A stretch of DNA of 64,000 bases from Allacma fusca. Lineage: Eukaryota > Arthropoda > Collembola > Symphypleona > Sminthuridae. The stretch lies in the NCBI GenBank assembly GCA_947179485.1, contig OX359247.1, positions 59,183,131 to 59,247,130 on the forward strand. Direction: 5' to 3'. Positions 11,759 through 23,990 of the stretch are shown here, in pieces. Position 1 is the stretch's first letter. Every line of letters starts with the position of its first letter. The notes under the pieces are model-generated. The model was not told the origin of the DNA. It saw only the letters and a list, made by a program, of their open reading frames with translations, and did no database searches. The position numbers and the translations under genes are program-made.

Positions 11759-12364
11759 CTACCACCGGTTTAACCTTTTTTGTATCACCACATGTGCATC
11801 TGAAATCACAGAGGCAAACAGAATGATAAAAACCATTAAATCAATTAACCTTTAACAGCGTGTACCTATTACTCCATTATGATTTGCCAATACTAAATGC
11901 AGAAAGTCATGCAATAAATTTTAGATAGCATTCAAATTGTAAATGTAAATAAGCTATTCTGAATAATTACCACGGTAGGGACTATAGCCCATGTTAGCAT
12001 TGGCAGTTCCAGAAGCAAGTGACGTTCCAAAGTTACCAGAGTTTGCATTAGAGTTTTGAATAGCAGTGTTTGGACCTAAATTGAATCAAATTTATTTAAA
12101 ATGTCGTTCAATACATTAACGATAACATGTGAACTAAGCCAATTGACAGTACAATCCCTGCAATAATTTTATAACTTACTGTAACCTCCGTACGGTGGGT
12201 ACGGGTAAGGTGGATCTGAAAAGTAATTAACGAAATAATTTCGATTAAAATTTTTTTTGATAGCAATAAAACTTATAATCATAAAAGTAAAGATCATAAA
12301 TCGAAATTTTACACTGAGCAGTAGCAAGCGCCAAAATGGCCACAAACAAAATGATGATTTTCAT
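11759..12364 (-). CDS. Single-module paralogue of the secreted precursor
   Basis: Four exons (12313-12364, 12180-12215, 11971-12075, 11759-11799), all introns in phase 1, 234 bp = 77 residues plus stop. Exon 1 is a signal peptide (MKIIILFVAILALATAQ) almost matching that of the gene at 4520-5936. Exon 2 is the Tyr/Pro exon (YPPYPYPPYGGYS). Exon 3 is the core module (PNTAIQNSNANSGNFGTS, then LASGTANANMGYSPYRG). The last exon is unrelated to the other gene: DAHVVIQKRLNRW and a stop. It therefore lacks the LLRGKRS processing site of its paralogue but keeps a KR in the tail. The genes lie about 6 kb apart in the same orientation, which implies tandem duplication followed by module gain in one or loss in the other. 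Confidence 0.85.
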
Positions 12365-12456
12365 TATAGTGTCAATCAAGTGATTAGTTAATTTCTGAAA
12401 ACGTTTCTTGAGCAACCTTGCGAGGGATTGTGTGATGTCTGGAACCAATGACCCAA

Positions 12457-12463
12457 ATTTATA
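12457..12463 (-). promoter_or_regulatory. TATA box of the single-module paralogue
   Basis: TATAAAT on the minus strand, about 93 bases upstream of the ATG at 12364. It matches the arrangement in the paralogue. An upstream in-frame ATG near 12499 precedes the TATA box and is not the start. Confidence 0.6.
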
Positions 12464-12464
12464 G

Positions 12465-13173
12465 GAGAACGAGGGAGCAATACTGTAAACTCTCACCATA
12501 AGAAACTTCCTAATAGTAGCCTACATGACATCTATAATAATTAACTTGTGAATTTTTGTTTTTCTAAGCGCATGCTGTCATAAGAAACCAGATTTACTTC
12601 TCTCACAAATTCACACGTATGTATAATTATAGGGAGTACGCTGTATGCTTATTACTGTAATTATTTTGTGGAAATACGGACAATTAATAACACAACCTAC
12701 ACTGAATTCCTGAGTAGGAAAAGCGCATTGGTAAAAACACTTAAAGCATAAGCAGATTACATTAGTTGCAGTTAAGCACGAGTGTGTTAGGACGGTGTGT
12801 CCCAAAACTTATACTGGATTACCCAGTCGAATACTTGTTATTCCTTTACTCATTCGTGGGGCTAAGACTGGACTCACAATTACGATTTGAAGTCTCTAGT
12901 CACACATCTTTTTAAAGGGAGTGTGTGATTAAGGAAAGCTTCATAATATTTCCCAAAAATATTCTCCTGACAGCTTAATTTTTCACTTAAAAAAATTATG
13001 TCGTAATGATTTGGGTTGGTATTATTTAATTGAATACGTTTTATTATTCAGTTATATATAAATCAACCATAAAAACAGAGACGTAATTTCTTTTACTCAG
13101 CATACGAGTTAGCTCATTAATGTATTGATAAAATAAAGGCTAATGATCTGCTCGTATAAAAAAAAACAATTAT
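12465..13173. other. Intergenic, no gene seen
   Basis: Sequence upstream of the single-module gene up to the target duplication of the hAT element. Nothing coding or repeated was recognised. Confidence 0.45.
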
Positions 13174-13181
13174 ATTGCAAT

Positions 13182-14279
13182 CAGGGTGGCTTGATTTAAA
13201 TCACGTTAAATTTTAATCTTGATTTAAATCAAGATTTAAATCACTTGATTTTTTTCAAATAAATCATTGATTTAAATCACAATTGACTATTTAACTTTCA
13301 CGTTTAAGTAATATGCAATTTTACTTCTCGAAACGTTGTAAAACGTGCATTTGCGTGTTTTTATGAATTTTGGGCATGAGATCATTTTGGACTTTGATAA
13401 TTTTCAGGATAATTTGAGTGCGTTGCATATTAAATATCAGTCAAGCTTTCACGGTCCCATAAAATTTGGATGTGAAAATTTTGAAATATTGTATATTACT
13501 AGAGCTTCTGCTCGGGACAATTGTTGTGTCCCACAGAAGATTCCGTTTCGTTTCGAAATCCAATGACGAAAATAAGTACGTATTCCGATCCCGTCCCGAA
13601 ATTACACGGGGCAATATTTATGTCCCGAAATTGTCTCGTTCCTAACAGAAATTCAGTATCTACAAAAACATCCCAACATCCAATCTTTCTAAAAAAATAA
13701 TATTTAGAGTGGTAAGATTTGATTGCGGTAATTTAGCATATTTTAAATGTTATATTATCGAACGGAGAGATATTCAAACTTGTTTAAACTTAATATTCCC
13801 AATTTGTAAATAAATTTTCTGTCCCGACATACCCTACCATCCTGTCCCGAAACACTATATATGTGCACACTACACATTTTATATAATTATATATATAACG
13901 TGTATAATGTTTGTATTTATATATAGCAAAAAAATCCAAATGAGACAGCTGGTAATTGTCCTACACACTGTTTAGCTTCAAAGACAAAACTCAATTTGAA
14001 ATTGTTAGTTTTAAAAAAATGGTGTTGATTTTTGGAATTACCCTTTAACCAGTTTTTATTTCATATTAGTTGACCTTTCTTTGTAACTTTCTCTCAGCTT
14101 TTTACTAATAATTGTTCAAGTTTCATTAGTGCTAACAGTGTACAATATTATTAGGAAAATTAAAATCCAAAAATTTGTATGGTAATTATATCGTACGACA
14201 AAATTCTGAATTTAAATCAGAAAATATTGATTTAAATCAAAAAAATCCGATTAAAATCAAATAAGAATAATCAACCCTG
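13182..14279. mobile_element. Non-autonomous hAT element with perfect 8-bp target duplication
   Basis: The element is 1098 bp and is flanked by ATTGCAAT at 13174-13181 and ATTGCAAT at 14280-14287, a perfect 8-bp duplication as made by hAT transposases. Its ends are CAGGGTGGCTTGATTTAAAT (left) and CAGGGTTGATTATTCTTATT (right, read inward). Both ends are followed by repeated palindromes of the GATTTAAATC type. No transposase is encoded. The interior has repeated TCCCGAAATT and GGGACA motifs (13510-13860) that may mark a further nested insertion. Confidence 0.9.
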
Positions 14280-14287
14280 ATTGCAAT

Positions 14288-14814
14288 AAACAGGAGCCTT
14301 GCTGGAACGTATTAAAATATTTTTCTCCGATAGAGATAACGTTCTTATAAATCAGTCCCTTAAAGTGAGATTTTAAAAGTAAAATTTACATTTTGAATTT
14401 TAACGTTTCAATGACATAGTAATGAAGAACATTTCAAAAGCCAGGTCAGAGAATTCATGAAAAGATGATAAATATGCATTTAAAACTCTTAAATGAAAAG
14501 CAATTCCAATTAATGCATTCTGTACAGTTACTTGATGTAATCTGGTGATTAGATTGTATTTAATCTCAATTAGTATTTATCCAAAGGTCATATAACCCGA
14601 TTAATATATTTTAACTATGTAAATTGAATGGGCAATCACCCCAGGATCTTCCGCTTTAGGACATTGCTTCTGGAGATAAAATATTATTCATATCCAATTG
14701 ATTCCTACATACTAAAAATAACATACAGGTAGCCTACTGATAAAGCAGCTAATAAGGCTGCTGACACAGACTTAAGTGAAACAAACTATTAATTTCGTGG
14801 AAGAAGCCTATGGC
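14288..14814. other. Intergenic downstream of the LDLa gene
   Basis: About 530 bases between the hAT element and the stop codon of the LDLa gene. They include that gene's 3' untranslated region. No other feature was recognised. Confidence 0.5.
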
Positions 14815-17800
14815 CTATAGTTTAGGGCGACGAAGACCAGCCGGGCATGTGGCCTTAACGACATTTTTCACAACAGAGTCCCTGATGACTGTAGAAGGTC
14901 TCCTCTGCCTGGATTTGTCTTTGCGATATTTGTCCGCACGCTTTCCCTTCCTCATGACATTTGGATCCGGCACTGCCATTTTCGTGCAATTGTATTCATC
15001 GTCACCTCCGGGACAGTCAGTCCAGTTGTCGCATTCCCAACTGGTGGGGATGCATTTTCCTCCATTTTGACAGGTGTACTGTATATTCACAAACCAATAC
15101 AAATTATGTCAAATATTAAACACAATTTACAGTAGCACATGTCAATACGCGCCAGTAGTCCAGCAATGAATTATGGGAACATTTTGCTTGTTACTCGGAA
15201 GAATCTTACAAGTAGTGTGTCGTTAGAGGGATAGTATCATTATCAAATTTTCTCTATATAACAGTAGCCCATTACAGGTAAATAAAATGATCATTTAATA
15301 TAAATTATAATAAATGTACTCTTCTCTTACAAAGTTAACCCATGAATTTCTATGTTCGTTAATCCCATAATTATTATAAAAAGATGAAGTTAGACAATTT
15401 TTACCTGAGAGCCTGTATGACATGTACAGCCAATGGGTTCATCGCTCCCATCACCTAAAATTAAGCATTAGCAGTTATATCTATAAACAGGAAATGCTAT
15501 GTTATTTAGGCGACTAACAAAAATCTTGTTAAACTGCTATAATAATTCTGTAATAATTATTATTAATTGCACCTACCACAGTCATTGTCCTGATCGCACC
15601 AGTACCCCTCGTTTATGCAATTTCCATTATGGCAGTTAAACTAAAATTTAAAAAAAAAAATTATTTGGGATGGCTCAAAACTACTTTTGAATTTTCCGTA
15701 CTTATCAAACTCACCTGTGTATCAGTACAACTACAAATAGTTTCATCCCCGCCGAGAGCTAAGGTATTTGGAGTGAAAAACGATGAAGTAAATCATTAGA
15801 TTAACATTTTCATACAATTACTCTGTCACTAATAATATTGCAAAAGTTCTGTGTAGTTTGACTTTAAGCTTTACTTACGACAATCAGGATCTGAGTCACA
15901 AATCCAGTTTGGAGGAACGCATGATTCATTTTCAGTACAGACGTACTAAAATGACAAATATTTATTTCTAGTGAGCACATAACTTATTGTTACGGTAGAC
16001 AGGAAAAGTTAAAGGCTATACACACAGTGTACTCTCCCTATCAGAGACTCCTTTATAAGAGAATTGTCTTCATAAATGGCCAAAAAATATTAGGACTTAT
16101 TGCACTTCAGCAGAATGCTAAATTTTATCCTTCATAAGAACCTATAGTATGTAATTATTGTAAACCTTAAATTAAGCTCCACTTGAAGGTTGCTCTAATA
16201 GAGAGTGTACTATGCGTACATTTTAACTAAATCAAAGGCGAAGTATCTAGAGAGCATTAAAAACGCATCTGCTTAAACTTACATCCTCCGAGTTGCAGGG
16301 ACAGTTTGCTTCATCTTCTTGTCCAGCTGTTAGGATATGAAAAAAAAAATTATTTAATATTTGCCCAAGTACATATGTAATTGAATTGTAATTTAATGTA
16401 CCAACATATGTATCAACAGTGTACTTTAGTTACTTCAAGGGCAATTTTGTGAAAGGTACTTTTTCACACTTTAATATTAAAAGTGAGGAATGTGACAAAT
16501 CTTATTTCAGTAGCAGACGAAGGAAAAGGTCGAGTGTGGGTCTATTTTAGAAAATAAAAATACTTACGACAATCCCTGTAATAATCACAGCGCCAGGAGC
16601 CAGGAATACATTGACCATTGTCACATCGGAACTGTATTGACATAAAACGTATTACAAATTTGACGAAATCCTTCTCAACAGGTACAGCGACATGTGTCCA
16701 TACACACACCCAAATAAATACTTATAACTATTTATGCAATAATAATTATTATTGTTCAAAGAGAAGCTTCAAAATCAAATAAATTGAAAATAATTACTTC
16801 ATCTGCATCACAGGGACAATCAACTTCATCTGCACCAGATGGGCAGTCAATGTAGTTATCACATACCTGTGGTAAAATTTAAAAATTATTTTTTAACATA
16901 TTCAAAACATGAGGACATAATTATTTTTTCTTAAATATGCGTTTACCCAGTTCTCAATAATACAGCTCCCGTCTGGACATTGATACTGAAAATGACAAAA
17001 TATTTTTTAAAACCCCAAGTTTGAATTTTTAGAAGAATTTGCTATGCAATTCAGGAAGAGAGTCTCAAGAATAAACATTCGGTAATTATATTCCTCACCA
17101 TTGGGCAATCCGCTGGTTCATCACTCTTATCGCCACAGTCAACGATGCCGTCGCATTTCTATAAAAATTAACACATTGGATGTCAAATGACAACGAAAAT
17201 AGTCTTTAAAAACTTTAAAAATAACAGCACCGGATAATTCAGAACATTTTTGGGAATTACCGGGAAACTACAATAATAAACAGAAAGTTTTCAATTTACT
17301 CACCCAATCACCTGGAATACAAGTTAAAGTGTCGTTACAAGTAAACTGTTGATACGAAAATGGTTTATTACAATTTAATCCATGAGTTTCAATATTAATA
17401 TTAAATGTAATTAGTACGTAATTATATAAGAAAACTTTAAATTTGAGAAAAAAACTATCAATTAAAACTTTACCCCATTCTCACAATTACAGCTCATGAA
17501 TTTGCGCTCATCCCCCCCTCGATAGCAATCTGGACGGCCGTCACATAACTTTGGAATACAATAAATTGTCAAGTTTTAAATTTTCCTGTGGATTTAAATT
17601 CTCTGGAAAAAATCCGAACTGCTAAAGGGCTGTAGCTGTAATCTTACCTTGGTTATTGAAATGCATTCCGGTCCTCCGCCATTTTCAAGATCTCTGCATG
17701 GACAGGTGTACTGATAGATCCCAAAAATGTATTACAGTTTTTATATAATAACAAATCAAAAAATATTTTCAAAGAATTGTACAAGAACAGTTAATGGTAC

Positions 17801-17973
17801 GATTTATATTTAATATAAAATTAATATAACGAGAAAAATATTTTATTTAAAAAAAAAACCTCTGAAGCGACATCACAATCCGCAGCCACATGTTGTGTGT
17901 AAGCCACCAGGGTGAGCCCGATGAGGATCGCAAGAATGCCTCTTGAAAGCTCCCATTTGTATGCGAAGCCCAT
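14815..17973 (-). CDS. Secreted multi-LDLa-domain protein
   Basis: At least 14 exons encode about 350 residues. Exon 1 (17860-17973) starts at the ATG at 17973 and encodes a signal peptide (hydrophobic core [14 protein letters not shown]). The rest is a string of LDL-receptor class A modules with the usual Cys pattern and acidic C-terminal Ca2+ box, for example [49 protein letters not shown] and [17 protein letters not shown], about seven in total. Most modules are split between two short exons, one with the hydrophobic/Cys half and one with the acidic half. The last exon (14815-15077) ends with a strongly basic tail ([19 protein letters not shown]). There is no transmembrane segment or EGF/propeller domain, so this is not an endocytic LDL receptor. 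An extracellular ligand-binding or scavenger role is inference. The first module is degenerate. Some very small exons could have been missed. Confidence 0.85.
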
Positions 17974-19628
17974 TTTATCAATACTGCAGTAAAAATAAAA
18001 CAACTCCAATTTCTGTGGACCTGTTTCAGTCAGAGTCCTGATCTGTTTAAATATCAAAGGTTTAAAATTCTTTTTATATTAGCTTCGGGGATGCGGAAAC
18101 CTTCGATCAAAGGGGTGAAAAAAGTATTGCATTTATTTGCAGACGTCCTGATCGATTTGAAGCAAAGGTAACCGGGAAGCAACTCAATTTTGTTGAGAAA
18201 TGATATGGAAACTATTCCAGACGAGAAGTCAGATTGCAGGCTGTGTCATTGGCACTGTCCATGTTGGGCAATTTGGAGACACCGTATACCATGTGAAAGT
18301 TTTGTGGCAGATAAATTTAATGCTGTGTATATGTTATTGTCAGTGAAAAATTGCAAACATGACAAATTACCCGTTTGTGAAATGTTAAAGCATAAAGTTT
18401 AAATAAATAAAATTAACATTGCATTTATCGATAAAGGTTGCATAGCCTGCTCGACTACTTTTTTATCAGTGTCTCATATCATCTCTGCATGTTTGTGTGT
18501 ACGGATGAGTGCATTCAGAAAAATGCTTAATTTCTTAAGGAAAAACAAATAAAATTCTTACTTAAAGATGTAATATTACAATTTAGTAAGTATTGTAATT
18601 ACATATATCTTCTCCACGGAAAACATTTTTTGGGCACATTCCCGCTTACCACAACGTTAATTTATCTCCTTTTCAGATCATAATTATCTACCACAATAGA
18701 AATTAGATTTTGCATTGATTGTGAGAGGCAATCCATATTAAAATGTACATACAATATTTTCATGTTTAGTGTCTATAGGGATATTCAGTATTTTTATTAG
18801 CAACTTTTCAAAACATTACGGGTAATATTTCGTTCTTTCTTCAAAATGCATGTGCATTTTTTCAGTGAAGTCTCGAAATAATAAGTATAATTTTTCCATA
18901 ATTTGACAATAAAATAAATCAGTAGAATCATGATTTTTGTGTTTTCCCAGCTTTGTTGCAGCAATGTATTGTAGCTTTGACATATATTCGAATAATCAAA
19001 TTATTTCAAAAATGTCTTATTAAACAGCAAAATCACCAAAAGGGTAGGTATCCGTGCTGCAAGATATTCCTATTAAAAACGCTGTGTATGAGGAAACATT
19101 CTGTTGATCCCTGAACCTTGACCTTAACATTCAGCACTCACGACAGCTATTTCCATGCTATAATAATTTGCAGCCCTACAAGCCAAACTTAAGTGCATAA
19201 TTAATGTGATTATTTCATAGGGAATGTGCACTATACACATTCTATCTTTGCGTCCCATTACCGTGGAATATAGAAATCATACAGTGCAGTATTTTGTAAG
19301 GGCACTCCTAACAGGGACAAAATTCGACTTTTATAGTGGCATGTTCTTATTTGTTTAAGGAAAAAATTAATATTGACATGAACGTGATATTCCAGTCTTT
19401 TTGTTTCTATAGAAAAAGAGCTCTTTCAAAGGGGCCTCTTATAAAGCGAGTAGTGTACCGTGTATTTAATGTACATTTATCGGCACCGTAGAACACTGTA
19501 TTTTTCCTCGATAGAAACCAAACGTAACCTAATCTTAACCTGCGCAATTACAGTTTACAGTATCTTTGACTTGAACCTCATACGAAACGATCTCTCGAAT
19601 ATCAACACGAGGTACAAACGCTTAAAAT
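17974..19628. other. Divergent intergenic region
   Basis: Lies between the minus-strand LDLa gene and the plus-strand Cys-rich gene, so it should contain both promoters. A 70-codon open frame at 18190-18402 has several Cys residues, but no signal peptide, splice context or recognised domain, and I did not accept it. Confidence 0.45.
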
Positions 19629-20411
19629 ATGATGATTCTTCTGCAATTATTCCTAAATCTACCCACAACCCTCGCTGTGATCGCAGGTGACATCAAAAAC
19701 TATGACAAGAACTCCAAATTGGACAAGTTACAGCAATGGAAAATGGCGGATATAGGGGAACTCTGCGAGAATAAGTCAATACTACTGGAAAAAGTCAATG
19801 CAAGGCCCAACGACACTGATTTCCGGCAAAAAATGGCCCTCAAAACTTGCAATGAACATATTGGTCTAGACTGCAATTTCGAAGTTCCTGATTTGAAGGA
19901 GATCGTACTCGTGTGTGACTGTCATCGAGCGGATCAAACTTGGGATGCTGATGCTAAAGAATGTCGCTTGTATGCTGGGAGGAAGCAATTTTGCACAGAT
20001 GACTCCCAATGTGTGACAGGGGCAGCGTGCAAAAATGAAGTGTCGAAACTTCGGGACTACGCCCGATGGGAAGATGCCGTTTATAAGTTCCATAACTTAA
20101 CTAAACCCCGGGCAGCCTCTCATACCATTTATGGAAAAATTCAGGAGATAAGCGTGGATGATGCTCGACGACGCCGAAAAAGAATCCTGTCAAGGGTTGT
20201 GCGGCATAGCTACAAAGAAGAGGTCGGAGAGTGCACTTGTATTAGAAAGGAATTAAAGTTTGAGTACATTAATAAATTGGATCCATGCATAGCGCGAAAG
20301 CACCCACCCCCGCTGAGACTCGCTCACGCTTCCCAAATCCGTCCTTTGGGTTTCATGATAATTCTGACTGGACCTTCCATTATCAATAATTTGCAGACAT
20401 ATGCACTTTAA
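19629..20411 (+). CDS. Single-exon Cys-rich secreted protein with polybasic site
   Basis: 260 codons without an intron, unusual for this window. The N-terminus is a signal peptide (LLQLFLNLPTTLAVIAG). The body has about twelve Cys, including CDC (near residue 96), the run ECRLYAGRKQFCTDDSQC and GECTC near residue 200, a spacing reminiscent of EB-type Cys-rich modules of invertebrates. Between Cys clusters lies ARRRRKRIL, a strong furin-type polybasic site, so the precursor may be cut in two. The last 25 residues are fairly hydrophobic, but a GPI or membrane anchor is uncertain. A polyadenylation signal AATAAA at 20503-20508 follows. I do not recognise the family. The bases at the end of the signal peptide read GCAG|GTGAC, so an intron boundary there cannot be excluded, though the frame is open throughout. 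Confidence 0.7.
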   Translation: MMILLQLFLNLPTTLAVIAGDIKNYDKNSKLDKLQQWKMADIGELCENKSILLEKVNARPNDTDFRQKMALKTCNEHIGLDCNFEVPDLKEIVLVCDCHRADQTWDADAKECRLYAGRKQFCTDDSQCVTGAACKNEVSKLRDYARWEDAVYKFHNLTKPRAASHTIYGKIQEISVDDARRRRKRILSRVVRHSYKEEVGECTCIRKELKFEYINKLDPCIARKHPPPLRLAHASQIRPLGFMIILTGPSIINNLQTYAL

Positions 20412-20502
20412 AAAATAAGTACTAAGTTCCATAATTATTACCAATTCTCTGATGAAGTAGATACTTACAATTATTAATACAATTTACAGAAGAATGAACA
20501 TA

Positions 20503-20508
20503 AATAAA
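20503..20508 (+). terminator. Polyadenylation signal AATAAA of the Cys-rich gene
   Basis: AATAAA about 90 bases after the stop codon at 20411. Confidence 0.5.
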
Positions 20509-20519
20509 TGTGCCGATAA

Positions 20520-21694
20520 TAAGTATTCTCAAACATTCGTAGTTAGATATATGTAGTACTAAACCAATTGGTAGTAGCATGGATTTACATTTTTACAAAT
20601 CATAGTTTATTCACGTGTAAACTGTGAAAATCCAGAAAATATTTGAGGAACATAATAATTTCTAACATTTTCCGCTAACAGAAACGAATATAACAAATTT
20701 TATACAATATGGAACCATGAAGATAACTTTTAATACCTCCGTCAAGGCGAAATATATAACAGTCCACGATCATGTCAGGCAAACGGTCTAAGTGGTAATA
20801 TAGTAGCTCCAGTAAAATAGTTAAGACATGTCAAAGGAAATCATGGTGGACGTTTTAATGTCAGCACTATTGTGCGATTGTGCCAGAGAAAAAGGCATTG
20901 TCGTGAGTACTGTATAGAATCTGTGCGAGATAAAGATACTCAGATGTACAAGAAGTACCTACATAAATATATATATAGATAACAAGTTAGGTTCATTTAC
21001 CATTAGTATAGGCACAAGAAACAATATATTACAACTAAAGTGCATGCAAGCAGGAATGTCTATCCTCTCGGTTGAGACCTTGATATTATCTATGTAAAAT
21101 ATTATGTTTCAAGCATACAAAGAGAGCCACTCTGGTAAAAATAAGCAGTGCTTATTGCTTAAGTAAAGTTATACCTAAATTCAGTATGGCCTAGTATACT
21201 GGATCACAAAAATGATTATGTACTTTACGTTGCATTTTGTGCGTGCTTTAAGATTACACGAGGTCAGCTTTTGAAAAACTGACATTGAGATACTGATGAA
21301 CATCAAGAGTTGTAAGGATAATCACTAGAACGCCCGGTCACTAATTACTACTTACTATCAACTACTTTTACCATTAGGGCTTCTACAGTGATAATTAAGT
21401 AAAGTGATGCCTTTTCCGAAAGGTATCTTTCAAAAAATCGTTGTTTGATATACTGCTGACTTTTTAGAAGGTTCAGCGTTTCCTCAAATTGATAACCTTT
21501 GAGCAATTACAACTTTCGAAACAAAAAGGTTCACACGCCTAAGTGTACTGTTATTAGTAGAAAAACGCACTGAGTAATCAAGAACGTATGAGCAACTGAT
21601 AAATGCAAATAACAACATGTATCCTATGTTGATTTGTGACTTTTAACCATGGCCATAATAATAATTGCAAGCTCCTGTAAAGATTTGAACGCTA
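20520..21694. other. Intergenic, convergent gene ends
   Basis: About 1.2 kb between the ends of the Cys-rich gene (plus) and the caspase gene (minus). No coding sequence or repeat was recognised. Confidence 0.45.
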
Positions 21695-23990
21695 TCATTT
21701 AGGAACCATGTACACATCTCGAATAAGAGTTGAAGTAACGAAGGGTATTTGTTTCTTCTGGTGCATATGAGGCAAAGATGGGGTGTTGGATTCGAAATGA
21801 AGTGCAACCTGAAGAAAAAAAAGTTTGGATAAACGAAGAGCATTCTCATTTTTCAGTAACAAAAATAATTATTGCAAAGAATACCTCACGAGACACAATT
21901 GTCATCATAGACAACAGATCCTTCTTTGTAGAATATTTTTGCAGTACTTGACATACCGCTTGAATGAACCAGGACCCATTCGTGGTGTTCCGCCAGGCAT
22001 AATGACCTGAAAAAAAATCAAAAGTATTAAGGAACTGTACAAGCGATTTTATTACAAAATAATTACTTAGATGGTCAGGTTGATTTATTCAAACAAAATA
22101 AAAATAGGCAATAAATTCAGTAGAACCGCATTTAACCTGGAAAAGTACTGTAGACAATTAAGAAATCCGCATGATTTGGAATTCGGTAGCTCTGGGGGCT
22201 GGAGTCAACCTCTGTTCGATTACTAACTCGAACCAATTTAGTCCCTTCATCCAACATGTTTCCTTGACATGCTTGAATCAGAAATATCTTGGGTTTCCCA
22301 GCAAGCGTTGGTACTTTCTCAGCAGTGAATGACTGCCAGAGCATATCTGGCTTGTAGTAGTAATCCTTTGCGTACATCATGTTAGTATCTCCATGAGACA
22401 GGACCGCAATGATCAAACAATCTCGGGTACTATGATCTTCTTTGGTCACTACGAAATTCCCATATTCAAGTCATTGGTTAATATAGTTAACAAGAAGAAT
22501 ACTCAAGTTTGATACCATTTTATTTCCTGTGTAAAGTCCAACAGACACTGAGCCAGGTAAGTATGAATGCAACAAAAAGTAATTTAAACTGAATCATAGT
22601 AAAAGTATTTATAGTATTACTCACAGGCCTCAATCTCCTTCACAACCTGTTGGTAAGTCAAGTCATCATGGGCAGATACCTCAAATCCCAAGGCCTTCAA
22701 CGACTGCTTCAAATTCTGCCTATCCTTCTCCGTCCCGTTGCGGCGACCCAGATCCAAGTTAGGATTAAAATTCTAAAATAAAAAATTAAATTATAAAGTT
22801 TTTCTTTTTTCTATTTCTAGACATTCCAATTTTTAAAACGTAAACATTTAATTTATTACGAGTCCCGTCATAGCTAAATTTCATCGTAGTTCCGCACAAA
22901 ACTTCACCATTTACTACTTAGCAGTTCCAATAGTATTTACAAGTATGCACACATAAAGTATCAAGTACTACTATCATTTAAATATTAGCTGTTGCTTTTA
23001 ACCTCATGATTAAATATAACAGCTCTGCCCCGACTCTGATGATTCATGTTGTACACTTCGGAATCCATATGGACAGGCATGGTAACGGTATTACCACTCG
23101 GCTGACCAGTAGCCTCCTCAAAGCCGCCACTCCTGTGATAATCAAGGAACAAAAACATAAAAACACAATTTTTAAAACTGCTCATAGATACAAGTATAAA
23201 GCAGCTACAGAAAAAGGATATCGCCAGTACAGAGAATATCCAGTATATTCGAAATCAGCCCATGCAAAAACAAAATTGTGTGCGTTAAGACCAAGACCTA
23301 CGACAGAAATTTCTAATGCAAATATAGTTTTGGAATGCATGCAAGTTTTGGGCAGAGAACTTAACTTGGACCTTTGGAAGGGAAGCGACTATAATATGTT
23401 TTCCGAGATTTACTCATTGATAATAACCCACTCCTGGAGTTTCAACCAACAAGTGAAGATCAAAGTTAATTTCGGAGGAAACAATTCATTACCACATGTA
23501 AATTCCATAATTGATGTTACATAAACGATTCCTGAAGTTTCATGAGAAATTATCAAGAGCTGCAGACATAAATCATGCACTTGTTCAATAAAAACGAGTA
23601 CGAGCAGCAAGCAAATAGTTGATATTCTCTAACATCCGCACATATCTATGATTCCTAATTTAAAGTAACACCGTACTAGTCCAATATTTTCCAATATTTT
23701 GACCCTCAAATGACTCACCAACAACCTTTGGCATCATGCACATCCCGATGTCGTCCACCTGGACTCTTGTCAACAGGACTCACGTCTTCAGTTTCATCTT
23801 GGACGGCGTCACCAGGTCGGGGTAGTACTGGGATAACTTCCAACTCCAACTCTCTCGGTTCATCTTGAACCACATCCGGAACATTTGTCAAGTGCAGAGG
23901 CAAGTCATCGATCATATGCTTGATGTTCATCCCCGACACAATTTCCACCAGCTCCGGGAAATTCACTGTATTAGCGTCACCTCGGTCCAT
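21695..23990 (-). CDS. Effector-type caspase
   Basis: Six exons (23719-23990, 23003-23132, 22625-22772, 22137-22448, 21885-22006, 21695-21808) sum to 1098 bp = 365 residues plus stop. A prodomain of about 120 residues without a recognisable CARD or DED precedes the peptidase C14 core. The core shows the expected marks: SRGRAVIFNHE, RRNGTEKDRQNL, LGFEVSAHDDLT, catalytic His in AVLSHGD, and catalytic Cys in LIQACQG. The linker RTEVDSSPQ holds a likely Asp cleavage site between large and small subunits. The small subunit shows ADFLIVYSTFPGHYAWR, NGSWFIQAVCQVL and the C-terminal PFVTSTLIRDVYM. All catalytic and substrate-pocket motifs are intact, so an active apoptotic cysteine protease is expected in the cytosol. 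The absence of an adaptor domain points to an executioner rather than an initiator. A non-coding 5' exon probably lies beyond an acceptor near 24016. Confidence 0.95.

Noticed and set aside
12364-12499. N-terminal extension of the single-module gene from an upstream ATG
   Set aside because: The region holds the TATA box and is non-coding in the paralogue; the signal peptide starts at 12364.
13345-13566. 73-codon frame inside the hAT element
   Set aside because: No similarity to a transposase and no coding character; the element is non-autonomous.
23006-23524. 172-codon plus-strand frame over the caspase gene
   Set aside because: It overlaps caspase exon 2 antisense and an intron; no domain or splice support.
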